Positions 1-6,241 of a stretch of DNA of 6,807 bases are shown one piece after another. The translations under genes and the position numbers were made by a program. The stretch is from assembly GCA_015486505.1 (NCBI GenBank), contig WFRP01000069.1, positions 1 to 6,807 on the forward strand, given 5' to 3'. Within the stretch, counting starts at the first letter, position 1. Each line of letters starts with the position of its first letter. The stretch comes from Pseudomonadota bacterium. GTDB taxonomy: Bacteria; Desulfobacterota; Anaeroferrophillalia; Anaeroferrophillales; Tharpellaceae. Below the pieces are notes generated by a model. It had not been told where the DNA came from. It did no database searches and worked only from the letters and a program-made list of their open reading frames with translations.

Positions 1-121
1 ACCTTACAGGTTATTTTCTGCACCAAAAAACAAGATTTAATAATCAGAAAATGTTCTGATAAGAGTACTTATTTGCGGGCCGAGAAGGCCCGATTGGGTT
101 GCGGGATCTGTTCCCGCATTA
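1..121 (+). repeat. Leader repeat unit, copy 1
   Basis: First of two divergent copies of a non-coding unit upstream of the cytochrome gene. Blocks shared with copy 2 are a 19-nt left block (1-19, accttacaggttattttct), a 32-nt block (46-77, one mismatch against 178-209), and a GC-rich right part (87-121). The right part matches 245-297 apart from an 18-bp duplication there and a few substitutions. The copy holds a dyad attttctg (13-20) / cagaaaat (45-52) and two GC-rich hairpins: GGGCC-5 nt-GGCCC at 77-91 and GCGGGA-5 nt-TCCCGC at 101-117. It begins at the first base of the window, so its true left end may lie further upstream. No coding potential was recognised. Function is unknown; a leader RNA, a regulatory region or a decayed mobile repeat are all possible. 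Confidence 0.75.
59..72. promoter_or_regulatory. ATAAG-N4-CTTAT dyad in copy 1, possible operator
   Basis: A perfect 5-bp inverted repeat with a 4-nt spacer, conserved in both leader copies (here spacer agta). A 5-4-5 geometry is typical of sites bound by CRP/FNR-family dimers, although the half-site is not the FNR sequence TTGAT. No regulator gene is visible in the window, so the role as an operator is inference only. Confidence 0.3.
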
Positions 122-135
122 GTACCTTACAGGTT

Positions 136-184
136 ATTTTCTTGTTTTTTTTAACAGTTTTTTCAATTGTAAAAACAAGAAAAT
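136..184 (+). other. Stem-loop in leader copy 2 (14-bp stem)
   Basis: Bases 136-149 (attttcttgttttt) and 171-184 (aaaaacaagaaaat) are perfect reverse complements separated by 21 nt. Because the stem is A/T rich and is not followed by a T-run on the plus strand, it does not look like an intrinsic terminator for rightward transcription. It could be an RNA hairpin in the leader or a DNA-level dyad. The corresponding stem in copy 1 is only 8 bp. Confidence 0.45.
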
Positions 185-190
185 GTTCTG

Positions 191-204
191 ATAAGAGAAC
201 TTAT
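191..204. promoter_or_regulatory. ATAAG-N4-CTTAT dyad in copy 2, possible operator
   Basis: Second occurrence of the same dyad, spacer agaa. Its centre is about 135 nt before the cytochrome start codon. The one substitution between the copies in this block falls in the spacer and leaves both half-sites intact. That is compatible with selection on the half-sites but proves little with only two copies. Confidence 0.3.
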
Positions 205-244
205 TTGCGACCGTCGGAAGTGCCCCTGGGTACGGGCCCAAAAA

Positions 245-319
245 GGCCCGATTTGGTTGCTGGGCCCGATTTGGTTGCTGGGATAGTTCCCGCATTAGGC
301 GGGGATAGTTCCCGTATTA
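245..319 (+). repeat. Short tandem repeats directly upstream of hyaC
   Basis: An 18-bp sequence (ggcccgatttggttgctg) is repeated perfectly head to tail at 245-262 and 263-280. It is followed by a 17-bp sequence at 281-297 that recurs with one change (gcatta to gtatta) at 303-319, period 22. Each 17-bp unit contains a small GGGA-TAGT-TCCC dyad. The array ends 2 nt before the Shine-Dalgarno of the cytochrome gene, so it lies in the presumed 5' untranslated region and could affect leader folding. Confidence 0.7.
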
Positions 320-321
320 CT

Positions 322-326
322 AGGAG
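322..326 (+). promoter_or_regulatory. Ribosome binding site of hyaC
   Basis: AGGAG lies 6 nt before the ATG at 333. An in-frame TAG at 321-323 excludes any longer reading frame, so this site fixes the start. Confidence 0.8.
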
Positions 327-332
327 AAGAAG

Positions 333-998
333 ATGCCAAAATTCCGCATGCAGAAAGAGTGGTGGCTCTCGATTCGCCTGATTCACTGGTCGGTGGTGAT
401 CTCGGTTTTTACTTTATTGATAACCGGTTTCTATATTGCCACTCCCTTGGTGAACGGGGGCGGAACTACGGCCGATAAATTTTTGATGGGAAATATCCGC
501 ACGGTTCATACTTTATTCGGCGTATTTTTAACTTTTCTCATGATCTGGCGCGCCTACCTGGGGCTTTTCGCGAAATTTCACGCCCGTTGGTACGACCTTC
601 TGGCCTGGACAGATATTCCCAACCTGATTGCGCAGGTGAAGTACTACCTGCTGTTTTCGGAAGAAAAATCGAAACATGAATACCAGTACGGTCCCTTGCA
701 GTCGCTGGCTTACAGCGGTTTGATCTGTCTTCAGTTAGCGATCGTTCTGACCGGCTTGATTATGCTCGGGGCCAACTATCATGCCGGTTTGAGCCTCTGG
801 CTGAGCGGTGTTTTGAAGCCGCTTGAACTGGCTCTGGGGGGACTTGCCGGGATTCGCCTGATCCATCACATCGTTGCCTGGGGCTTTATCCTTTTCATTA
901 TGGTTCATGTCTATATGGCCATTTGGTCCGATGTCGTTTACAGAGAAGGAACCATCTCTTCGATGATCAGCGGCCGGGTTTTTCGCCGGGCAAAATAA
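333..998 (+). CDS. hyaC: [NiFe]-hydrogenase b-type cytochrome subunit
   Basis: Encodes 221 aa, the usual length of HyaC/HupC/HydC. This diheme membrane subunit anchors a periplasm-facing group 1 [NiFe] hydrogenase and hands electrons from H2 to the quinone pool. Four hydrophobic segments are visible at about residues 16-38, 56-77, 124-146 and 178-198. Family-typical histidines sit at H18 (RLIHW), H59 (VHTLFG), H178/H179 (IRLIHH) and H192 (MVHVYMA), providing the heme ligands. The GPLQSLAYSG stretch (120-129) and the tail ending SSMISGRVF are also typical. The ATG is supported by a good AGGAG and a stop codon just upstream in frame. hyaD follows after 20 nt. Oddly, no hydrogenase structural gene ends within the 332 nt upstream, where hyaB would normally be adjacent. 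The symbol is by family; cybH or hupC would serve equally. Confidence 0.93.
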   Translation: MPKFRMQKEWWLSIRLIHWSVVISVFTLLITGFYIATPLVNGGGTTADKFLMGNIRTVHTLFGVFLTFLMIWRAYLGLFAKFHARWYDLLAWTDIPNLIAQVKYYLLFSEEKSKHEYQYGPLQSLAYSGLICLQLAIVLTGLIMLGANYHAGLSLWLSGVLKPLELALGGLAGIRLIHHIVAWGFILFIMVHVYMAIWSDVVYREGTISSMISGRVFRRAK

Positions 999-1018
999 TT
1001 AAGAGGCGGTTTCCTTCA

Positions 1019-1516
1019 ATGCGCATTACCGTATTAGGATTGGGGAACACCCTTTTGCGCGATGAAGGTTTCGGGGTTCATTTTCTCGAGGAAATCAATC
1101 AGAAATACCGTTTTCCGGAAAACGTCAAATTGATTGACGGCGGTACTTTAGGTTACGGCCTGCTTGATACGATAAGCTCCTGCGATAAGCTTATTGTCGT
1201 CGATATAATAAAGAGCGATGATTGCCCCGGTACTCTCTACCGGTTTACTCAGGCCGAAATGGAACTCCATCTCCCGGCCCCGACCTCAGCCCATGAGGTC
1301 GAGTTTTTTGATGTTTTAAGCAAGGTTGAAATGATGGCGGCCCTGCCGGAGACCGTTTTTCTCTGTATCGCGCCGCAGGATTACGGCGGTGAGATGGATA
1401 TGACGATGAGTCCGGTCATGTTTGCCGCTTTTCCGGCAATGGAAAAACTCCTTCTGCAGGAGTTAAGCGCCTGGCAGGTGTGCCCGATTCCCAAAGAGGT
1501 AAATCCGGGTGCATGA
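1019..1516 (+). CDS. hyaD: Hydrogenase maturation endopeptidase, HyaD/HybD family
   Basis: Encodes 165 aa, matching the family length. HyaD/HybD proteases remove the C-terminal peptide of the [NiFe] large subunit after nickel insertion, closing the active site; they act in the cytoplasm and read nickel as the recognition signal. The N-terminal GLGNTLLRDEGFGVH motif carries E16. VVDI carries D62 and SAHEV carries H92, matching the three nickel ligands known in E. coli HybD (E16, D62, H93). An open frame extends upstream to 923 inside hyaC, but the ATG at 1019 directly precedes the conserved first beta strand and has a GAGG 12 nt before it, so I chose it. The last 8 nt overlap hypA. The substrate is presumably the partner large subunit of the cytochrome encoded just upstream. 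Confidence 0.92.
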   Translation: MRITVLGLGNTLLRDEGFGVHFLEEINQKYRFPENVKLIDGGTLGYGLLDTISSCDKLIVVDIIKSDDCPGTLYRFTQAEMELHLPAPTSAHEVEFFDVLSKVEMMAALPETVFLCIAPQDYGGEMDMTMSPVMFAAFPAMEKLLLQELSAWQVCPIPKEVNPGA

Positions 1517-1856
1517 ACTCTCCCTGATCCAATCCCTGTTGACAATTATTGAAGATAATGCCAAAGAGCACGGGTTTACTAAAGTTAACCGGGTGAGCCT
1601 TTCCTGCGGTCGACTTTCCGCGGTTGAGCCTGCGGCCCTGGAGTTTGCTTTTAATACCCTGACCCAAACCGGAATCTGTGCGGCGGCGCAACTGGAATTG
1701 GAAATTCTGCCTTTGCAAGTGTATTGTTATGATTGTAACCGTGAATTTACCAGTCCGGATTCCGATCCAACCATCTGTCCCGATTGCCGGGGCGACCAGG
1801 TTATGGTGACCGCCGGTCTGCAGGAGCTGCAACTTTTAGAATTGGACGTGGATTGA
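1509..1856 (+). CDS. hypA: Hydrogenase nickel incorporation protein HypA
   Basis: Encodes 115 aa, the typical size. HypA is a nickel metallochaperone that works with HypB to deliver Ni to the large-subunit precursor. The start is GTG: it gives the required MHE N-terminus in which the N-terminal amine and H2 bind nickel, and AGAGGT (1495-1500) lies 8 nt upstream. The zinc site is complete: C73-x2-C76 and C90-x2-C93. The start lies inside the end of hyaD (8-nt overlap) and the TGA shares its A with the ATG of hypC, indicating translational coupling in both directions. Confidence 0.95.
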   Translation: MHELSLIQSLLTIIEDNAKEHGFTKVNRVSLSCGRLSAVEPAALEFAFNTLTQTGICAAAQLELEILPLQVYCYDCNREFTSPDSDPTICPDCRGDQVMVTAGLQELQLLELDVD

Positions 1857-2089
1857 TGTGTATAAGTTTTCCCGGCCGGATTATCGCTTTTAAGGAAGAA
1901 AACTGTCTCGCTGTAATTGAGGTTGGCGGAACTGAGCGGGAAGTTTCGCTTGATCTTCTCGGGGAGTCGGTCGCTCTTGATGATTATCTCCTCTGTCATG
2001 CCGGATTTGCTATCCATAAGATAGATCCCGAAGAGGCGCGCAAGAGCCTGGCCCTGCTCCAGGAGATTATCGATAATGAAATTTATTGA
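1856..2089 (+). CDS. hypC: Hydrogenase assembly chaperone HypC
   Basis: Encodes 77 aa, HypC/HybG/HupF family. HypC pairs with HypD to hold iron during assembly of the Fe(CN)2CO unit and then chaperones the large-subunit precursor. The hallmark N-terminus MCISFPG is present with C2, the cysteine that binds iron or the large subunit once Met is removed. H48 in the LLCHAGFAIHKI stretch matches the conserved histidine of the family. The ATG overlaps the hypA stop by 1 nt (TGATG), and the last 14 nt overlap hypD. The frame stays open upstream to 1784, but the required Met-Cys start fixes 1856. Confidence 0.95.
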   Translation: MCISFPGRIIAFKEENCLAVIEVGGTEREVSLDLLGESVALDDYLLCHAGFAIHKIDPEEARKSLALLQEIIDNEIY

Positions 2090-3176
2090 TGAGTACCGAT
2101 CTCCGGAGCTGGTTTCCGTCCTGTTGAAAAAAATCCGGAAAACTGCCGCCGCTCTAAACCGGCCTGTAAAAATTATGGAGGTCTGCGGCAGTCATACGAC
2201 CGCTATCAGCCGTTTCGGCATTCGTCGGCTTCTGCCCGAAAATATTCAGCTTGTCTCCGGGCCCGGTTGTCCGGTCTGTGTTACTTCCATTAAAGATATC
2301 GATGAGGCGCTCTATCTTGCTGCCCGGCCCGAGCTGATTTTTACAGGTTACGGCGATCTCTTGCGGGTGCCCGGCAGTCACGGTAACTCACTGGAGAAGA
2401 TTCGCGCCGCCGGTGCCCAAATTAAAACCGTGCATTCGGCTCTGGAAGCGCTTGCTCTAGCCCGGTCTTGCTCCGACCGGCCGGTGGTTTTTATGGGTAT
2501 CGGTTTCGAAACCACCGCTCCCACGGTCGCGGCCGCCCTGCTCCGGGCTGAAAAAGAAAAGCTTGAAAATTTCTTCGTTTACTCCTGTCACAAACTGATG
2601 CCGCCGGTTATGCGACTGTTGCTTGACGAAAAAGCGCTCAAAATTGACGGATTTCTCTGTCCCGGTCATGTCAGCACGATTATCGGGAGCCAACCTTATA
2701 ATTTTATTACTGAAACAGACCGGGCCGCGGTCATTACCGGTTTTGAGCCGGTTGATATTCTTGAGGGAATAGCTCTGATTCTGGAAGAGCTGGACTCCGG
2801 TGTCAGCGGCATCAAAATTCAGTATAAAAGAGCCGTGAATCCGGCCGGCAACCGTAAAGCCCAGGCGGTAATGAATGAAGTTTTTGTACCGGCAACCGTT
2901 GACTGGCGGGGTCTGGGCGCGATCTCGCAAAGCGGTCTGGCTCTGCGGGCAGGATTTGCCTTTTTTGATGCCCGGAAACATTTTTCAATCCCGGAAATCA
3001 GCAGCACAACCAATTCCAACTGCAGTTGCGGTGAGGTTCTGCAGGGCCGGATCGAACCGTCTGAATGCCGTCTCTTCGGCAAAGCCTGTACGCCGGCCAG
3101 TCCGTTCGGCCCCTGTATGGTCTCCAGTGAGGGCAGTTGTGCCGCTTATTTTCGTTACTCCAGGACTATTTTTTGA
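2076..3176 (+). CDS. hypD: Hydrogenase iron-ligand assembly protein HypD
   Basis: Encodes 366 aa, full family length. HypD is the iron-sulfur scaffold that, with HypC, builds the Fe(CN)2CO group using cyanide made by HypE/HypF. Conserved blocks: EVCGSHT with C37 and H40; GPGCPVC with C65 and C68 (a thiol-redox type CxxC); FMGIGFETTAPT; CPGHVSTIIG; and the C-terminal cysteine cluster C316, C318, C331, C338, C347, C355, which includes the [4Fe-4S] ligands. The start is an ATG inside the end of hypC, with AGGAG (2061-2065) 10 nt upstream. hypB follows after 12 nt. Nothing is missing compared with the family. Confidence 0.96.
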   Translation: MKFIDEYRSPELVSVLLKKIRKTAAALNRPVKIMEVCGSHTTAISRFGIRRLLPENIQLVSGPGCPVCVTSIKDIDEALYLAARPELIFTGYGDLLRVPGSHGNSLEKIRAAGAQIKTVHSALEALALARSCSDRPVVFMGIGFETTAPTVAAALLRAEKEKLENFFVYSCHKLMPPVMRLLLDEKALKIDGFLCPGHVSTIIGSQPYNFITETDRAAVITGFEPVDILEGIALILEELDSGVSGIKIQYKRAVNPAGNRKAQAVMNEVFVPATVDWRGLGAISQSGLALRAGFAFFDARKHFSIPEISSTTNSNCSCGEVLQGRIEPSECRLFGKACTPASPFGPCMVSSEGSCAAYFRYSRTIF

Positions 3177-3188
3177 GGAAATACTGAT

Positions 3189-3860
3189 ATGAAAATTAAC
3201 GTCGTTACCAATATTCTTGATGCCAATAACCGTATCGCCAATGAAAATCGAGCTTTTTTTGATGAAAAAAAGGTTTTTGTGATTAATTTGATGAGTTCGC
3301 CCGGGGCGGGCAAGACCACGTTGGTTGAAAAGACAATTCTGGCTCTGCGCGAGCGTTTCCGGATTGCGGTTATTGAAGGGGATATTCAGGATAGTTATGA
3401 CGCGGAAAGGATTGATAAACTCAATATCCCGGTGGTTCAAATTAATACCGGCGGCGCCTGTCACCTTGACGGCAATATGATCAAAGAGACCTTTGCCGGC
3501 TTCGATTTTGACAATCTTGATCTGCTGATTACTGAAAATGTCGGCAATCTTGTCTGTCCGGCGGAATTCAAGATTGGTGAAAATGCTAAAATTATGATCT
3601 TGAGTACCCCTGAGGGCGCCGACAAACCGGCCAAATATCCGCTTATGTTCGGTGAATCTTCCGTGCTTTTAATTAATAAAATCGATCTGGCTCCGTATGT
3701 TGATTTCGATTTCGAAAAAGCCCGCCAATCCGCCCATGCCATCAATCCTGAGCTTAAGATCTTTGAGGTTTCCTGTAAAACCGACAACGGCCTTAAACAA
3801 TGGTTTGCCTGGCTGACGGCGGCGATTGAAAGTTTTCAGGCCGGCCGGGAAAAAGGTTAG
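3189..3860 (+). CDS. hypB: Hydrogenase nickel incorporation GTPase HypB
   Basis: Encodes 223 aa. HypB is a SIMIBI-class GTPase that, with HypA, drives nickel insertion into the large subunit. Visible motifs: P-loop SSPGAGKTT (36-44), IEGDIQDSYDAERI (62-75), the G-domain metal site with C91 and H92 (GGACHLD) plus C123 (NLVCPAEF), and the base-recognition motif NKID (163-166). The protein begins only about 30 residues before the P-loop and has neither the N-terminal CxxCGC nickel site of E. coli HypB nor a histidine-rich storage stretch, so it is a short, G-domain-only form. The ATG is preceded by GAGGA (3175-3179), which overlaps the hypD stop codon. hypF follows closely. Confidence 0.95.
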   Translation: MKINVVTNILDANNRIANENRAFFDEKKVFVINLMSSPGAGKTTLVEKTILALRERFRIAVIEGDIQDSYDAERIDKLNIPVVQINTGGACHLDGNMIKETFAGFDFDNLDLLITENVGNLVCPAEFKIGENAKIMILSTPEGADKPAKYPLMFGESSVLLINKIDLAPYVDFDFEKARQSAHAINPELKIFEVSCKTDNGLKQWFAWLTAAIESFQAGREKG

Positions 3861-3867
3861 AGCGGGT

Positions 3868-6231
3868 TTGCGCCTTAAAAGATTACGTCTGCACTTTACC
3901 GGCACGGTTCAGGGGGTCGGTTTCCGGCCGCATATCTATCATCTGGCAACCGAAATGAAACTTTCCGGTTTTGTCTTGAACCGGCCGGATGGGGTGCTGG
4001 TTGAGATTGAAGGCCCCGCGGAGAAGCTGGATCGGTTCGTCTATAAAATCAAGGCAACCCTTCCTCCCGCCGCCGCAATCAAAACCCTCGCTCGTACCGA
4101 AATCAGCCCGGTCAATAATTGCCAGGATAATTTACCGTTCATAATCCGGGAGAGTCCGACGGCCGGCCGCCGGGAGTTTACAATCGGCGTCGACAATGCT
4201 ACCTGTTCCGCCTGCCTGGCTGAACTCAACGACCCCGCTGATCGTCGTTTCGCTTATCCCTTCATCAACTGTACCGCCTGCGGCCCGCGCCTGACCATTG
4301 TCAACGATCTTCCTTACGACCGTCAACGGACGGCGATGGCCGTTTTCCCTTTATGTCAGGCCTGTTTGGCGGAATATAATGATCCGGCAAGCCGACGCTT
4401 TCACGCGGAAGCCACGGCCTGCCCCCAGTGCGGCCCGCGCCTTTACCTCTGCGATAGCCGGGGGAAAAAAATCGTCGATAGCGAAGCTCTTGAATTGACT
4501 CGAAAATTGCTTGCAGAGGGCAAGATTATTGCCATAAAGGGGCTCGGCGGTTTTCATCTCGCGGTGGCCGCTGCCGATCATTCTGCGGTGATGCGCCTGC
4601 GGCAACGTAAAAATCGTGACGCCAAGCCCCTGGCCCTGATGGTTAAAGATCTTGAGGCGGCCGCCGAACTGGTGAAACTGAATCCGGCTGAGGAAAAACT
4701 TCTGCAAACCCCGGCCCGGCCGATTGTTCTGCTCGAAAAAAAAAGCTCAAACTGTAAACTCTCTTCCGCTGTTGCCGGAGGTCTTCAGCATTACGGGATT
4801 ATGCTTCCTTATACGCCGCTGCATCATCTGCTGTTTGCCGCCGGTTTGGGGCCTCTGGTTTTGACCAGCGCCAATCTCAGTGATGAACCGATCTGTATTG
4901 ATAATCAGGAAGCGCTGTCGCGGCTTAACGGAATTGCCGACTATTTTCTTCTGCACAACCGCGATATCGTTGTTCGCCTCGATGACTCCGTCGCTATGGT
5001 GGTTAATAAAAGGCCGCAATTATTGCGGCGCTCCCGGGGCTATGTACCGCAGAGTATCGCTCTGGCCAAGCCGTTGCCCGCGGTTCTGGCTCTGGGCGGC
5101 CATCTCAAAAATTCACTCTGCCTGATTAAAAATGACAAGGCCTGGTGTTCGCCGCATATCGGTGATCTTGAAACCCCGAAAGCCCGTGATTTCTTTCAGG
5201 AAAATATAGCCCTGCTCCAGAAAATCGGCGATTGCCAACCGAAGATTATCGCCTGTGATTTGCATCCCGGCTATTACAGTTCGCGTTTTGCGGCAAATTT
5301 TAAGGGGAAAACCGTAATTAGGGTGCAGCATCACCATGCTCACATTGTCAGCGCCATGGTTGACAACCGGATTTTAGGCCCGGTTTTGGGGCTGGCGCTG
5401 GATGGTACCGGCTACGGCAGTGACGGTCATATCTGGGGCGGGGAGTTTCTGCGGGTTGATGAAAGCGGTTTTACCCGGCTCGGCCAGATTCGTTATTTCC
5501 CGCTGCCGGGCGGCGAAAAGGCCATCCGTGAACCCTGGCGGATCGGTTTAAGCCTGCTGCGGGAGGCCGATCCGAAAGAATGGCTTGAAAAAGCCCGCCG
5601 GCTTAAATTGGCGCCGTCCGCTTTCAGCGATGCTGAACTTGAGCGGCTGCTTGCGCAAACCCTGAATCGGCCTTTGACATCAAGTATGGGACGTTTCTTT
5701 GACGGGGTTGCCGCAATCTTGGGCTTTTCTCAAACCGCGGCTTACGAAGCCCAGGCGGCGATAGAACTGGAAGCCCTGGCCATCGCGGCCGGGGAAATTT
5801 CGCCGTCTTTGAGACTGTTGCCGTTTTCCATTGAAAATGAGGCCGGACCGGAAGGTTTGGATTATCTTGAACTTAACCTGCTGCCGATGATAACGGAACT
5901 TGTGCAGCTCATCTTGAACAATCATCAACGCGGAGATCTTGCCGCTCTTTTTCATTATTCATTGATTTATGCTCTGATGAGTACAGCCGAAAAACTATGT
6001 GAGCGTCACCGCCTTGAGCGGGTGGTTTTGAGCGGCGGCTGTTTTCAAAATCGGCTTCTGCTTGCCGGTTGCCGAAACTGGCCGCAGAAAAGCGCCGCCG
6101 GCCAAAAGATAAACCCTGATCTGCCGTCGCTGAAAATTTTCAGTCATAATCAGGTCCCGACCAATGACGGCGGCCTCGCATTAGGCCAGGCCCTGATCGC
6201 GGCCCGTCAGAGCCGACAGAAATGTCAATAA
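3868..6231 (+). CDS. hypF: Carbamoyltransferase HypF
   Basis: Encodes 787 aa from the chosen start. HypF uses carbamoyl phosphate and ATP to make carbamoyl-adenylate and transfers the carbamoyl group to the C-terminal Cys of HypE, the source of the active-site cyanides. Domains in order: acylphosphatase (VQGVGFRPH, about 6-95); two zinc-finger pairs (C113/C116 with C135/C138, and C163/C166 with C185/C188); a YrdC-like domain from about 205 (GKIIAIKGLGGFH); and a Kae1/TobZ-like domain with HHHAH (488-492), DGTGYGSDG (512-520), SGGCFQNR (722-729) and NDGG near D767. No in-frame ATG lies near the N-terminus. A TTG at 3868, 7 nt after hypB with AAAAGG (3851-3856) upstream, starts just before the acylphosphatase strand; a TTG at 3826 inside hypB is possible (801 aa). 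The stop codon's last two bases are the first bases of the downstream repeat element. Confidence 0.94.
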   Translation: MRLKRLRLHFTGTVQGVGFRPHIYHLATEMKLSGFVLNRPDGVLVEIEGPAEKLDRFVYKIKATLPPAAAIKTLARTEISPVNNCQDNLPFIIRESPTAGRREFTIGVDNATCSACLAELNDPADRRFAYPFINCTACGPRLTIVNDLPYDRQRTAMAVFPLCQACLAEYNDPASRRFHAEATACPQCGPRLYLCDSRGKKIVDSEALELTRKLLAEGKIIAIKGLGGFHLAVAAADHSAVMRLRQRKNRDAKPLALMVKDLEAAAELVKLNPAEEKLLQTPARPIVLLEKKSSNCKLSSAVAGGLQHYGIMLPYTPLHHLLFAAGLGPLVLTSANLSDEPICIDNQEALSRLNGIADYFLLHNRDIVVRLDDSVAMVVNKRPQLLRRSRGYVPQSIALAKPLPAVLALGGHLKNSLCLIKNDKAWCSPHIGDLETPKARDFFQENIALLQKIGDCQPKIIACDLHPGYYSSRFAANFKGKTVIRVQHHHAHIVSAMVDNRILGPVLGLALDGTGYGSDGHIWGGEFLRVDESGFTRLGQIRYFPLPGGEKAIREPWRIGLSLLREADPKEWLEKARRLKLAPSAFSDAELERLLAQTLNRPLTSSMGRFFDGVAAILGFSQTAAYEAQAAIELEALAIAAGEISPSLRLLPFSIENEAGPEGLDYLELNLLPMITELVQLILNNHQRGDLAALFHYSLIYALMSTAEKLCERHRLERVVLSGGCFQNRLLLAGCRNWPQKSAAGQKINPDLPSLKIFSHNQVPTNDGGLALGQALIAARQSRQKCQ

Positions 6232-6241
6232 CTATTCAGCC
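6230..6241 (+). repeat. Left terminal inverted repeat
   Basis: The sequence aactattcagcc is identical at 6633-6644 and inverted at 6476-6487. It overlaps the hypF stop codon (6229-6231). Confidence 0.7.

Larger units (their letters stand above)
124..297 (+). repeat. Leader repeat unit, copy 2 (expanded)
   Basis: Second copy of the leader unit. Its left block (124-142) is identical to 1-19 and the 32-nt block (178-209) differs from 46-77 by one base. The stretch between these blocks is unrelated in sequence to that of copy 1, yet the dyad is kept and longer: 136-149 is the exact reverse complement of 171-184, a 14-bp stem around a 21-nt AT-rich loop. On the right, a GGGCC/GGCCC hairpin recurs (234-249), followed by an 18-bp tandem duplication and a block ending cccgcatta (289-297), as in copy 1. 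Together with copy 1 and the 35 nt after it, this explains the 332 nt without a gene at the start of the window. Confidence 0.75.

Noticed and set aside
101..160. GC hairpin (101-117) with a later T-run (145-152) as an intrinsic terminator
   Set aside because: The T-run is about 27 nt past the stem, not directly after it. The T-run is part of the next repeat copy's dyad.
167..194. Sigma-70 promoter TTGTAA / TGATAA in leader copy 2
   Set aside because: The -10 element matches poorly, and the equivalent part of copy 1 lacks the -35 because the loop differs.
250..280. Sigma-54 promoter in the TTGGTTGCT repeats
   Set aside because: Sigma-54 control of hydrogenase operons is common, but no TGGCAC-N5-TTGC arrangement is present.
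245..319. CRISPR array
   Set aside because: The units are head-to-tail tandem copies without unique spacers, only two of each, and no cas genes are present.
73..381. 102-codon plus-strand open frame in the leader
   Set aside because: It runs through the repeat units and into hyaC in another frame, has internal repeats mirroring the DNA tandem, and shows no protein family features.
923..1018. Longer hyaD start at 923
   Set aside because: It would add 32 residues read from the hyaC coding region in another frame, ahead of the conserved N-terminal strand. No family member needs them.
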